Source: G965216255 sp965216255 | GTDB lineage: Bacteria > Bacteroidota > Rhodothermia > Rhodothermales > Bin80 | Reading direction: 5' to 3' | Assembly (NCBI GenBank): GCA_965216255.1 | Contig: OZ244148.1 | Location: 2,356,001 to 2,420,000, forward strand | DNA length: 64,000 bases | Notes under the pieces: generated by a model | Seen by the model: the letters and a program-made list of their open reading frames with translations, nothing else | Databases searched by the model: none | What the model was told of the DNA's origin: nothing | Made by a program: the position numbers and the translations under genes | Shown: positions 18,997 to 27,373 of the stretch, piece by piece | How positions within the stretch are numbered: the stretch's first letter is position 1 | Layout: every line of letters begins with the position of its first letter

Positions 18997-21971
18997 TATT
19001 CTTTTGCCTCCGCCGTCACAAACGCAGAAACAGCACTACTCGAAAATCTGGTCAGACGTTGCACAAGCTTGTCTGTAGCGGGACCTTCAATTGGGAGACC
19101 GGCTCGAAAAGTTAATTCGAACGTTACCGTCAAACTCCTGGAGTTGGCAGCGCGTAGTTCCGGCAAGAGGAAGTCCTTCACGGGCTCCGCATCGGCGACG
19201 GATCCCCGGAACTCCATTTCGAACGAGCCGTCTTCCTGTGTCTGGTATCCTCCCTTAATTACCACAGTCGTCTCAGCTCCCGCAACACCTCCCACAGCCC
19301 CCAACAGACCTAATCCATCCAGCGCTTCATAAACACTGATGGTGATCCGACCAACTTTCGCGATGCCTTCCCGACGAGCCCGCTCCCACAATGTTAGCAG
19401 CGCTTCCTTTAGCACCGCTTCGGCTTCAATCGTCTCCGGCTTGACAATTGGATCTGGATCTGGATCAGGGTCTGGATCGGGATCTGGATCAGGGTCCGGA
19501 TCTTGTCGAGGCCATATTCCATTACTCCTTGCAAACGCAATCGTGAAAACTTGCGACTGCTCATCGACATGAATGGAAGCCAGCGGATCCTTGGGCCCGC
19601 ACAGTAAATCACCGCTGCGGTATACGAATTCTCCGAGCTCGATACCCTCAATAATGCTCCGGAGAAAAATGTCCTCGCTGAGCAGCATCGGAAGGCCGGG
19701 ATTCCGACGAAACTCATGGCGAAGCGCCGAGGTGGTGATTTGTCCTTTCTTGAGCGGCGTCTTGTCACGAATATACGCGGGCGAATCGGGCACGTCGCCA
19801 CTCCCTCTCACTTCGCCGAGGTCTCGCAATGCCCGAACAATGAAATCCTGACCCGCGCCCGGGCGATCCGAGGTCGAAGGCACATCAACGGCCGTATGGG
19901 CCAGCATCACCCTCCCCGACTCAAGACCGGCCCTGGACGGATAAAAGACATGCCGATAACACTGCTGTATCACCGTTGCCACGTCCAACGCCGACCGCTT
20001 ATCGAGCTCACGAATCTTTTCCTGCTGATACTCCTCGAAATCCTTCAAGCGTTCAGGATTGTTCAATCCCTGCAGCGCCAGACGCCGCCGCATCTGCCGG
20101 CTCATTTCCTCCTTGTGGGCATCACTTGCCACCACGAAAACCACGTTGTTGCGCAGAATCCTGGTGGCGGTACCTTGGGATCCCTTTTGTGAAAAGATCC
20201 GACGCACGAGCTCCGGCACTCTGTCGACGGATGCTCCGATCGAAAGGCCATCGTAGGACAACACAACGAGCCGCGGCCGACCACTCCCAACGTCGTCGGG
20301 AACGTCATACGGCCCTCCGGGAAAGAACACTACCTCGAAAGCCTTCCCCTTGAAGACATCCCTTATGCGATCCCTGAGCTGGGCTCGCGCCTCCACGGCA
20401 TCTGTAAGCTCGGCCTCGCGCCGAATGACCTGCTGCAGGTTCGCCACGGCAAGAAACCGCATCGGGGCTCCTGGCCGATCATCCAGGTAGGCGGATTCTG
20501 CCATGAACTTCCTCCGCGCCTCCTCGATGAATCCCGCATCCATGGCCGAACACAGCATGCTGTAGCGAAGCCAGTCGGGTGCAACGCCCTTTAGCCTATC
20601 ATTAAAGGCCAGCGTGTGCATGAAAATGGTGCGCGCCACGTATTCCGAAAGAGGCGGCAGGCCATGGTGATGTTTCGCGTCCAGTTCCTGGGCCAGGGCC
20701 TTCTTGGATTCACCACCCGCAATATCATTCTCAATAGCGGGTGTAAAGGCCTGCTGCCCAAGTCTCGTTACGATCTCCTGCCGGATGGGCCTGAAGCCCG
20801 GATCAATGTGGTGTACGTGGATGGCCGTGGCATCAGCGGGCCTTACGTCCCAAAGGCGTGCAATCGTGCGGGCAAGGAGGCGCAGCATGCCCCGCACCCT
20901 TTGAAAGTTGCTGAGCGTAGCGGTCTTCCCCGTCAGTGTCTTCAACACCTCGGGATGCAGAGGATAGCTTAATCGGAACTCTCCAGCAGTTTTTGCAACA
21001 TTTAAATCCTCCGGTAGACTATCCTTACTGGCAGCCCATAGCTCACGATATTGTGAGACTACCTGCTCCGCCTTCGACTCATCGATGGATTCGAACAGCC
21101 GTCTAAGGAGCACATGGACCGTTTCATCCTCCCTGGTGGGATTCAGCAGTGTGGCCTTACGCGCAGACACGCTTTTCACTTCGGCCATGCGCTCCGCAAT
21201 AAGCTCGTTCTCCTTCTTGTATGCATCCTCTGCCCGTCCTCTTTTCCCGATGGCCAGGGTATAAACCAACGCAGCGCGCGGAGCACCCTCAACGGCCTTG
21301 ATCAGCGACGTAAGAAAAGCCGTCAGCTGATCTCCGCCGCCGCCCGACCGCTGCGCCTTGCGGAGGTAAACGGAGAGTTCGTCCAACAGAATCAGCGCGG
21401 GCTCTCCGCCAAAAAGATCTCGCAGTGTTTCCGCACCGGGTGCCTGTCCGGCCCTGTCACTTTGTTCGAGACTACGGTAACCGTCCACTCCTGCCAGGGC
21501 ATACGCGATTTCTCCCCACGGCGTATGGGCCCGTATCCCCTGCCCCATATCGCGCCCATTCGCGGGATCCGCGTTTTCGCCGTCAAATGCGGCGATGCAG
21601 ACGTGGCCCCTAGGCAGCAATAATGGATCCACGAACTCTCGTACGTTGGATACTCCCTGCATACCATTTGCCGCATGGACAAGGGCGATGAGGCCATGGG
21701 TCTTACCGCCGCCATATGCAGTATCAAGCCGGAATATCGCGGCAACCTCTTCTCCCGCGCCACTAAGGCGACTGCAAACATTCATCAGCAGATCGCGCAG
21801 CCCTTGAGTAGGATACGTATTGGCAAAAAAGCGAGTGGGATCCCCATACTCACCCATGCCTGGACCACGGACCACTTTGGCAAGGTCTGCCGCGAAGTCG
21901 GCATCCGTTAGGCTTCCCCTGAGTACATCTGGACGGGGACGGCAGATGTCGAAGATGCTTGCTACAGCCAT
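18996..21971 (-). CDS. DUF499-type large P-loop ATPase of a defence operon
   Basis: The 991-aa protein has a Walker A motif in RLDTAYGGGKTHGLIALVH near residue 85 and Walker B in ALILLDELSVYLRK near residue 193, followed by the arginine-rich helical region. This is the pattern of DUF499 (COG1483-like) ATPases, related to the PglY/BrxC class of phage-defence ATPases. A (DP)9 linker at about residue 825 separates the ATPase body from a C-terminal domain. The ATG at 21971 (MAVASIFDICRPRP) is the likely start; a start at 22031 would add 20 residues. It is the first gene of the operon ATPase, 154-aa protein, methylase, PLD-helicase. Confidence 0.87.
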   Translation of the reverse strand: MAVASIFDICRPRPDVLRGSLTDADFAADLAKVVRGPGMGEYGDPTRFFANTYPTQGLRDLLMNVCSRLSGAGEEVAAIFRLDTAYGGGKTHGLIALVHAANGMQGVSNVREFVDPLLLPRGHVCIAAFDGENADPANGRDMGQGIRAHTPWGEIAYALAGVDGYRSLEQSDRAGQAPGAETLRDLFGGEPALILLDELSVYLRKAQRSGGGGDQLTAFLTSLIKAVEGAPRAALVYTLAIGKRGRAEDAYKKENELIAERMAEVKSVSARKATLLNPTREDETVHVLLRRLFESIDESKAEQVVSQYRELWAASKDSLPEDLNVAKTAGEFRLSYPLHPEVLKTLTGKTATLSNFQRVRGMLRLLARTIARLWDVRPADATAIHVHHIDPGFRPIRQEIVTRLGQQAFTPAIENDIAGGESKKALAQELDAKHHHGLPPLSEYVARTIFMHTLAFNDRLKGVAPDWLRYSMLCSAMDAGFIEEARRKFMAESAYLDDRPGAPMRFLAVANLQQVIRREAELTDAVEARAQLRDRIRDVFKGKAFEVVFFPGGPYDVPDDVGSGRPRLVVLSYDGLSIGASVDRVPELVRRIFSQKGSQGTATRILRNNVVFVVASDAHKEEMSRQMRRRLALQGLNNPERLKDFEEYQQEKIRELDKRSALDVATVIQQCYRHVFYPSRAGLESGRVMLAHTAVDVPSTSDRPGAGQDFIVRALRDLGEVRGSGDVPDSPAYIRDKTPLKKGQITTSALRHEFRRNPGLPMLLSEDIFLRSIIEGIELGEFVYRSGDLLCGPKDPLASIHVDEQSQVFTIAFARSNGIWPRQDPDPDPDPDPDPDPDPDPIVKPETIEAEAVLKEALLTLWERARREGIAKVGRITISVYEALDGLGLLGAVGGVAGAETTVVIKGGYQTQEDGSFEMEFRGSVADAEPVKDFLLPELRAANSRSLTVTFELTFRAGLPIEGPATDKLVQRLTRFSSSAVSAFVTAEAKE
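19448..19503 (-). repeat. Hexanucleotide tandem repeat encoding an Asp-Pro linker
   Basis: Degenerate copies of a GGATCT/GGATCA/GGGTCT-type hexamer encode nine Asp-Pro dipeptides in the DUF499 ATPase. Six-base units keep the frame, so slippage would change linker length without disrupting the protein. Confidence 0.85.
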
Positions 21972-22514
21972 TGATTCACCAACACTTACTCCAGGCAACT
22001 GCGGGTTGTGGCAAGCGCTTGCGGAACACAACTTCAGCCAGTGTTAACATATTGATGTTCTATTTCAGGGTAGAATACGGCACCCTGCCGTGTATTGCAG
22101 CGTGCCAATCCCAATATGGGCACAGGAATGTGAATCTTAGTCCAATTGGCGTCCACCATCTACCCCACCTTATTCACTAGAATCGTCAGTTTCGTCCTGA
22201 GGAACTGCCAGCGGCTGCACGGATCGTTCACAAGTTTCTGATTATCATGATCTTGTGAGGGATTCAAGTCTGCGCTCGACTGTTCTGCCTCTTGTACCCC
22301 CGATGCACAACAAGGTGAATGTAGTGCAGACCATGGCCCCTGCTTTTTATTCTCATGTCCCTTCAATAAATAGGGATTGATATCCGATACTTGACAACAG
22401 CCGATCCCCATAGTATATTCCCGCCAGAGTTTATCGGCAGGACAGCCCAGGACGCGTTACCTGCTAAATATGATAGCCGTTCAGTGCGCAGACTGATCAT
22501 CTGCGCTGGCGAAT
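21972..22514. other. Intergenic region between divergent genes
   Basis: About 540 nt lie between the start of the DUF499 ATPase (minus) and the lipoprotein gene (plus). It should contain both promoters. I see no convincing ORF, RNA gene or long repeat here. Confidence 0.4.
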
Positions 22515-23033
22515 ATGAGGTACACTATTGTGAAATGCTTGCTTGCTTCTGTCTTCCTCCTAGCTGTCTTGTCGGCCTGCGAAGGTCCTGTTGGGCCCCA
22601 GGGTGCTGTTGGGCCTCAAGGAGAAATAGGGCCGCCTAACAATGCCAATGTGGAGGCATTTACCATCACGTTGAACACCAGAGACTTTTCTTCGAGTGGT
22701 AAAGTGGAATCGGGTGCGTATAGCAACGCCATGATAACTGAGGAGATTGTTCGTGACGGCGCTGCTCTGGCGTATTCTGATTTGGGAACTGGATCCGAAG
22801 CATGGATAGCGATGCCTCTGGTTGTTGTCGGTGTCACGTTTACTTTCTCTATTACTGAGGGCAAAGCCGTAATATGGCTGTTTAGACCATCAGGAGGTCC
22901 TGTTGCCAGTGCATTTGATGGGTTTAGAGTTCGCTTCGTGCTTATTGCTCCTGCCGGTATGTCATTGATGGAAGGAACAAACACGGAGGACTATGAAGCA
23001 GTCATGCGATCACTTGGCATATCTAGTCCGTAA
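22515..23033 (+). CDS. Small lipoprotein with collagen-like Gly-X-Y repeats
   Basis: The 172-aa protein begins with a lipoprotein signal peptide (ASVFLLAVLSAC, lipobox LSAC at residues 19-22), so Cys22 would be lipidated. Directly after it come Gly-X-Y triplets (GPVGPQGAVGPQGEIGPP), a short collagen-like stalk, then a roughly 125-aa beta-rich domain I do not recognise. Proteins of this build are common surface lipoproteins in Bacteroidota. It is monocistronic and placed between the defence operon and an IS cluster; no functional link is visible. Confidence 0.78.
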   Translation: MRYTIVKCLLASVFLLAVLSACEGPVGPQGAVGPQGEIGPPNNANVEAFTITLNTRDFSSSGKVESGAYSNAMITEEIVRDGAALAYSDLGTGSEAWIAMPLVVVGVTFTFSITEGKAVIWLFRPSGGPVASAFDGFRVRFVLIAPAGMSLMEGTNTEDYEAVMRSLGISSP

Positions 23034-23365
23034 CGTCAAGACGTGCGTTGAGATGTCAAAACGGGCACGCTAATCGTTCTGCAATCGGATATTGTCTGGG
23101 GCAATATCCTTGATGTTCATAAGCCACGATTACAGCTTGTTAATCTTATCCCGGGTTATTCACCAGCCAAAAGTATACAGGTGTAGACAATGCAAGAGGG
23201 CTGTCGGAAGCTGTGACAATCGCGCATACCTATCCTGTGCACCTGGCACGACAGGCGCCTTTCTGTGCTTAGCCCGAATAACTCACCAGTGCAGTTAAGA
23301 ATGGAACCCTAACCAGGCCTAAGTGTATGATATACAGTAATTGCTAACCACAATGTGCACTGCAT
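23034..23365. other. Intergenic region before the IS66 gene
   Basis: No gene is supported here. The left end of the IS66-type element should lie within it, but I could not identify a terminal inverted repeat or an 8-bp target duplication by eye. Confidence 0.3.
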
Positions 23366-24689
23366 GTGAACAACACAGACTGTCATACTGAAACGCTTCG
23401 TGAGGAAAACAGCCGGTTAAGGGGGGAGACCAGCCAGTTACGCCAGGAGAACGCCGGTCAATGTCTGCGATTGGCAGAGCTTGAGTTTCAACTGGGCGAA
23501 CTCCGGCGTCTGATCTTTGGCGCCAGGAGCGAGAGGTTTGTGCCGGAGCCGGACACGCAGCAGGCGGCTTTGTTTGAGGAGACGAAGATTGTAGCGCCTC
23601 TGCCGCAGATCGAGATCATCACGGTATAGCGGAGACGGCCTGCTGCGAAGCGGGCTCCAGTACGTCAGTTCTTGCCGGCTCATCTGCCCCGGGAGGTGAT
23701 CACGATCGAGCCGGAAGAAGATACGGCACATCTTAGGCGAGGAGGTGACAGAGACGCTGGATTACGAGGCAGCCAAGCTGAAGGCGATCCGGCGTGTACG
23801 TCCCAAGTACGTGGACCCCAGCGATGAGGAAAGAGGGGTGATCATGGCAGAGCTGCCGCCGCGTCTGATGGACAAGGGAATTCCAGAGCCGGGGCTGTTG
23901 GCGCATGTGATGGTCGAGAAGTATTGCGATCATTTGCCTTTGTACCGGCAGCGGCAGCGTTTTCAGCGGGAAGACGTAGCGCTATCGACCTCGACGCTGG
24001 GAGACTGGATAGCCCAGACGGCGTGGCATCTTGGGCCGCTGGCCGAGGCGCTCAAAGAAGAGGTGCTGGCAAGCGGGTATCTGCAAGTGGATGAAACAAC
24101 TATCCAGGTACAGGATTGCAGCAAGAAGGGCAAGACACATCGCGGCTTTTACTGGGTTTATCACGCGCCGGAACCGCAGCTTGTGGTAATGGACTATTGC
24201 AAGGGCCGCTCGCGAGATGGGCCGGAGGCGTTTTTGCGCGGATATGCCGGAGCCTTGCAGTCGGATGGGTATGCGGCCTACGGTGCGTTCGAGCTTCATA
24301 GGTCGATTACGACCTATGGGTGCATTGCGCATGCGCGCCGTAAGTTCTACGAGGCTCAAGGCAGCGCGCCGGATAAGGCCGGCTATGTGTTGGGGCAAAT
24401 CAAGCTGTTGTACGACATCGAGCGCCTGTTGCGCGAGGAGCAGGCCAGTCCTTCTCGGCGGCGCCAGGTGCACCAGAAGCAGGCCCAGCCGGTACTGGAG
24501 TCGCTGAAGCCTTGGCTTGAAGCCCATCCGGGGCTGCCGAGGAGTGTGTGGGGCAGGGCCGTTCGTTACATGCTAAACCGGTGGGAAAAGCTGAGGCGTT
24601 TTCTGTCTGACGGCAGAATCGAGGTTGACAACAATCTGGTCGAGAATGTGATACGCCCGCTTGCCGTGGGACGCAAGAACTACCTGCTC

Positions 24690-24698
24690 TAGTAGGAC
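24690..24698 (+). repeat. Subterminal inverted repeat of the IS1111-type element, copy 1
   Basis: TAGTAGGAC lies one base inside the CT junction and is the exact reverse complement of 26166-26174. Confidence 0.8.
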
Positions 24699-24965
24699 AA
24701 TTTGTCAAGTGAAGATTACATGAATAGTCTTGGCTTGACCTCTGGAGAAGCGACCAGGCGTCTTCAACGGCAAATCAATCTGGTATACGCGCGCTAAGCC
24801 CCTAAGGACCATAACGCATGATTTCGGTTTCGTCCGGAGCTGCCACTATCTGTTGACGCGCACTCACCGGCAAGAGAGCCGGCTATCGCAAAGGTAGTTT
24901 CGTGGGTTCTCCTACCGTGCCCGATCGCTTCTCCATAGGCCATTTCTTTGGTTGCAAGATACAGT
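24699..24965 (-). ncRNA. Candidate guide RNA (seekRNA/bridge RNA) region of the IS1111-type element
   Basis: This non-coding 3' end of the element can fold: TGGAGAAGCGA (24743-24753) and TCGCTTCTCCA (24925-24935) are perfect 11-nt inverted copies that would close a long RNA domain. Inside it CCGGC and GCCGG form a short GC hairpin around 24868-24883. On the minus strand, just before that hairpin, 24899-24887 reads AACTACCTTTGCG. The IS66 insertion target is AACTACC-TGCTG-TTTGCG, so the RNA carries both target flanks without the five central bases. Transcription and exact ends are not shown by sequence. Confidence 0.7.
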
Positions 24966-26105
24966 TTAGGCGGCTTTCGGCAATGGCGAGCCCGTGTGCA
25001 TGCTCAGCGCTTCCCAGAGAAAGCCCGCCAGTTCACGCGCCACTGCCGTGTTGGCCACACAGCGCGACTTCGTCTGGCTTAGTCTGTGGAATCTCTTGTA
25101 CAGCCGGCACTGGGCCTTCCATGCCAGTGCTAAGACATCGGCCGAGACTTCCTTCTGCCGTTCGCGCAGCACTCTGCTGCACCGCGGTAGGGCTGCATAC
25201 TTCCATGCCGTTGACACCAGCGCCTTGCGAACATGCGTGTTGCCCGTCTTTGTGATGGAGCCGCGCTGCGTGTGATCGCCCGAGCTGTACTCGCTCGACA
25301 CCAGGCCGAGATACGCCATCAACTGCCGCGGATGCGCGAAGCGACGGATGTCCCCCAATTCGCAAGCCAGAGTTAAGGCCGTAACAAGGCCAATGCCCCG
25401 GAAGGCCATCAGCACCCCCACGGGCTCTCTGTAGCGGTCCTTTTCGGCTTCCTCCGCCAGCTGCTGTTCCAGTCTGTGCACTTCCTGCTCCAAATACGCC
25501 AGCTTGTGCAGATACGTCTGCAGCGTGACCTGGTCCACAGCCGCGACGGGCAGGGCGCTGAGCCACCTACGAAAGGCTTTCGTCCAGTGTGTTGCGCCCG
25601 TGTACCGAAAGCCCCGGGTTTGAAGAAAAGACAGGATCCGCTGTTTGGTTCGCGTTATGGACTCGACCAGGTCAGCGCGGCAGCGCAATAGGGATCGCGC
25701 TGCTTCCTTCTCCTCTTCCGGCACGCACACCGGCGTCAGCAGTCCGGCGGCTTACAGCGTGGCCAGCTTGCTGGCATCCCGCCGGTCGGTCTTGACGCGC
25801 TCGCCTGATCGGCGCGGAATGGATGACGGAGCAATCACTTCACACGGCACGCCCTGCGCCTGCAGCGCACGCTGCAGCCCGAATCCGCAAGAAGATGCTT
25901 CGTAGCAGCACCTAAGCGCGCCGTGGCGCCGCTGCACCTGTCGTATATACTTGCGGATCTTCGGCATGTCATTCGGCAACTGCCGCTCGTCGACTACCTC
26001 ACCCGCGCTACTGTCGTATACGCAGAGCGCAATGCTCTTCTTGTGCACGTCCATGCCAACAAACAGCGAGGAGGCTAAAGTGAAAGGTTGGGTGTATTTT
26101 TGCAT
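24966..26105 (-). pseudogene. IS110-family DEDD transposase with in-frame stop
   Basis: The N-terminal RuvC-like part (26105-25752) has LFVGMDVHKKSIALCVYD, CCYEASSCGFGL and VKTDRRDASKL, which supply the DEDD acidic residues. The C-terminal Transposase_20 part (25730-24966) has MAFRGIGLVTALTLACELG and GSITKTGNTHVRKAL. The two parts are in one frame, interrupted by a single TAA at 25752-25754. Reading through gives LATL-stop-AAGLLTPVCVPEEE, which aligns with the usual family junction. It looks like a point nonsense mutation rather than programmed recoding. Confidence 0.92.
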
Positions 26106-26165
26106 GAGGCCGTTCCGGTTTAGGTGATGGATAGACGAGCTAAAGTAGCTCGCCCAGCCGGAGCA

Positions 26166-26174
26166 GTCCTACTA
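26166..26174 (+). repeat. Subterminal inverted repeat of the IS1111-type element, copy 2
   Basis: GTCCTACTA is the exact reverse complement of 24690-24698 and lies six bases inside the second CT junction. Confidence 0.8.
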
Positions 26175-26599
26175 TAAGATCTGTTTGCGGGTTCGCATAC
26201 GGCAGCCCAGCGGGCAGCGTTGGTCTATTCTATTCTCGGCACGTGCAAGCACCACGGAGTAAATCCCCAGGTCTGGCTTGCCGACGTGCTGGAGCACATT
26301 CCGACTCATCCTGCCAAGCGCGTGGCACGCCTCTTGCCCCATCGCCGGCAAGAGGCGCAGCAAGCTCTAGCATCGGCGGCTGTCCTGCAGCAATAAGGCA
26401 AGCTGCTCCGGGTTGCAGAAGGCACCGGCGTATTCAGTGCGGACCATGACTTTCCCCGGATGCGCCCGGCTGCAAAAGGACCTATCCGTTAGCGGCAAGC
26501 CGACCATACCCGAAAAGACCGTCAGCTCTCCTACCCGCTACAAGTCCGATCTTCCTCGCAAAAAAGCCGTAGTCTGTCCTACCATGTACTTGACCGGAC

Positions 26600-26842
26600 G
26601 CTTACGATCGTGAGCGGGAAAGGGCCGACGTCTTCGTGGCAGCGCGTCGACAGCATCCGGCCATTGAGTCAGCGATCAACAACCTGGAGCACCGCGGATT
26701 GAATCGAGTGCGGGCGCACGGCAAGGAGCGATTTGCGCGCACCGGGGCGCTTTCGGTTGTGGCGGCGAATGTGCATCGACTCGGATTGATACTGCGCCAG
26801 AGGGAGACTGAGCGGCGAGCGCACCAGCATTTGGCTGCCTGA
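26600..26842 (+). pseudogene. C-terminal remnant of a DDE transposase
   Basis: The plus frame reads ERERADVFVAARRQHPAIES, then NNLEHRGLNRV and VVAANVHRLGLILRQRE. This is the characteristic C-terminus of an IS family DDE transposase in which the phrase HPAVESAIN-LEHHGLD recurs. The catalytic region is missing, and the preceding 200 nt show no homologous coding, so it is a truncated fossil. It adds to the IS cluster between the two defence-type operons. Confidence 0.7.
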
Positions 26843-27373
26843 ACAAGCAAACCGCAGAGACTGGCGAGAAAGACGAACGCTCACGAGCGGAATTGGATAG
26901 CAACGCCCGGGCTGGCTGCAATAGTTCAAGAATGGCCTATTCCACGCACGTGCATGCACTGTGCGGCATGGAAACCATGTTCTGAGCGCATTCACGTAGG
27001 CCCATCAGACTCCGACAACCCAGAAAATTGCCCCTGAATGCTATGCTGGTGCCCTGTACAAACCAATAGGCATTTTCGGCCAGGCACCACCTAATTCTCT
27101 TTGTCCCACAGATTCGGGGCATACCACCGCCGATCAGCGCTTTGTATGCTCGAAATCCGGAGCTGGCTCGCTATCACCTGCCCTTTGCACCTCCATGCAG
27201 GCCCCGCTACCCACCGGATAGCAGCCCCCCAAACCGAACCTCATCAAAAAGCTTGCTTTTTCTGGCTAGCACTAATTAGGCTTGCAACCCTCTCAATAGT
27301 CAACCATTCAACAGCCATCTCACGCGCCGTGACAAGGCCAAACAACAAGAGGATGCGCTTAAGGAGGAATTGT
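26843..27373. other. Upstream region of the five-gene operon
   Basis: No gene is supported. The frame open from 27101 shows no domain before the ATG at 27374, so I treat it as untranslated leader. AAGGAGG at 27361-27367 is an excellent Shine-Dalgarno placed six bases before that ATG. Confidence 0.5.

Larger units (their letters stand above)
24687..26182 (-). mobile_element. IS110-family (IS1111-type) insertion sequence inside IS66 tnpC
   Basis: The element is bounded by CT at 24687-24688 and CT at 26181-26182. Excising one copy rebuilds the IS66 codons for Asn-Tyr-Leu-Leu-Phe-Ala. Subterminal inverted repeats TAGTAGGAC (24690-24698) and GTCCTACTA (26166-26174) match the IS1111-type layout. 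The DEDD transposase is on the minus strand, with only 75 nt upstream of it and about 277 nt of non-coding sequence downstream, which is the arrangement described for IS1111-type elements with a 3' guide RNA. Confidence 0.9.
23366..26396 (+). pseudogene. tnpC: IS66-family transposase, multiply broken and split by IS1111-type element
   Basis: The IS66 DDE transposase can be followed through four pieces. The N-terminal coiled coil and FGARSERF (23366-23629) end at TAG 23627. The same frame continues with FLPAHLPREVITIEPEEDT. A frameshift near 23733 leads into 23745-24686, with the catalytic aspartate regions YLQVDETTIQV and SDGYAAYGAF and the glutamate in VDNNLVENVIRPLAVG. An IS110-family element then interrupts the gene after NYL. 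Coding resumes at 26183 with LFAGSHTAAQRAALVYSIL and ends at TAA 26394-26396. Removing one copy of the CT-flanked insert restores the frame exactly. It encodes only TnpC-type protein, without tnpA/tnpB neighbours, and is dead. Confidence 0.93.

Noticed and set aside
19448..19503. Tandem repeat as CRISPR or satellite
   Set aside because: Six-base units with no spacers that encode an in-frame Asp-Pro linker.
12438..21971. Calling the methylase-helicase operon DISARM or BREX
   Set aside because: drmA, drmB, pglZ, brxL and brxA/B are not present; only the methylase, ATPase and PLD-helicase logic is shared.
22160..22230. Hammerhead-ribozyme-like string on the minus strand (CAGGACGAAAC)
   Set aside because: The GAAAC side is present, but the required CUGANGA box at the right place reads CTGGCAG and no stem III is visible.
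27101..27373. Extended N-terminus of the SIS-HAD protein
   Set aside because: The stretch lacks domain features, and a strong Shine-Dalgarno precedes the ATG at 27374.
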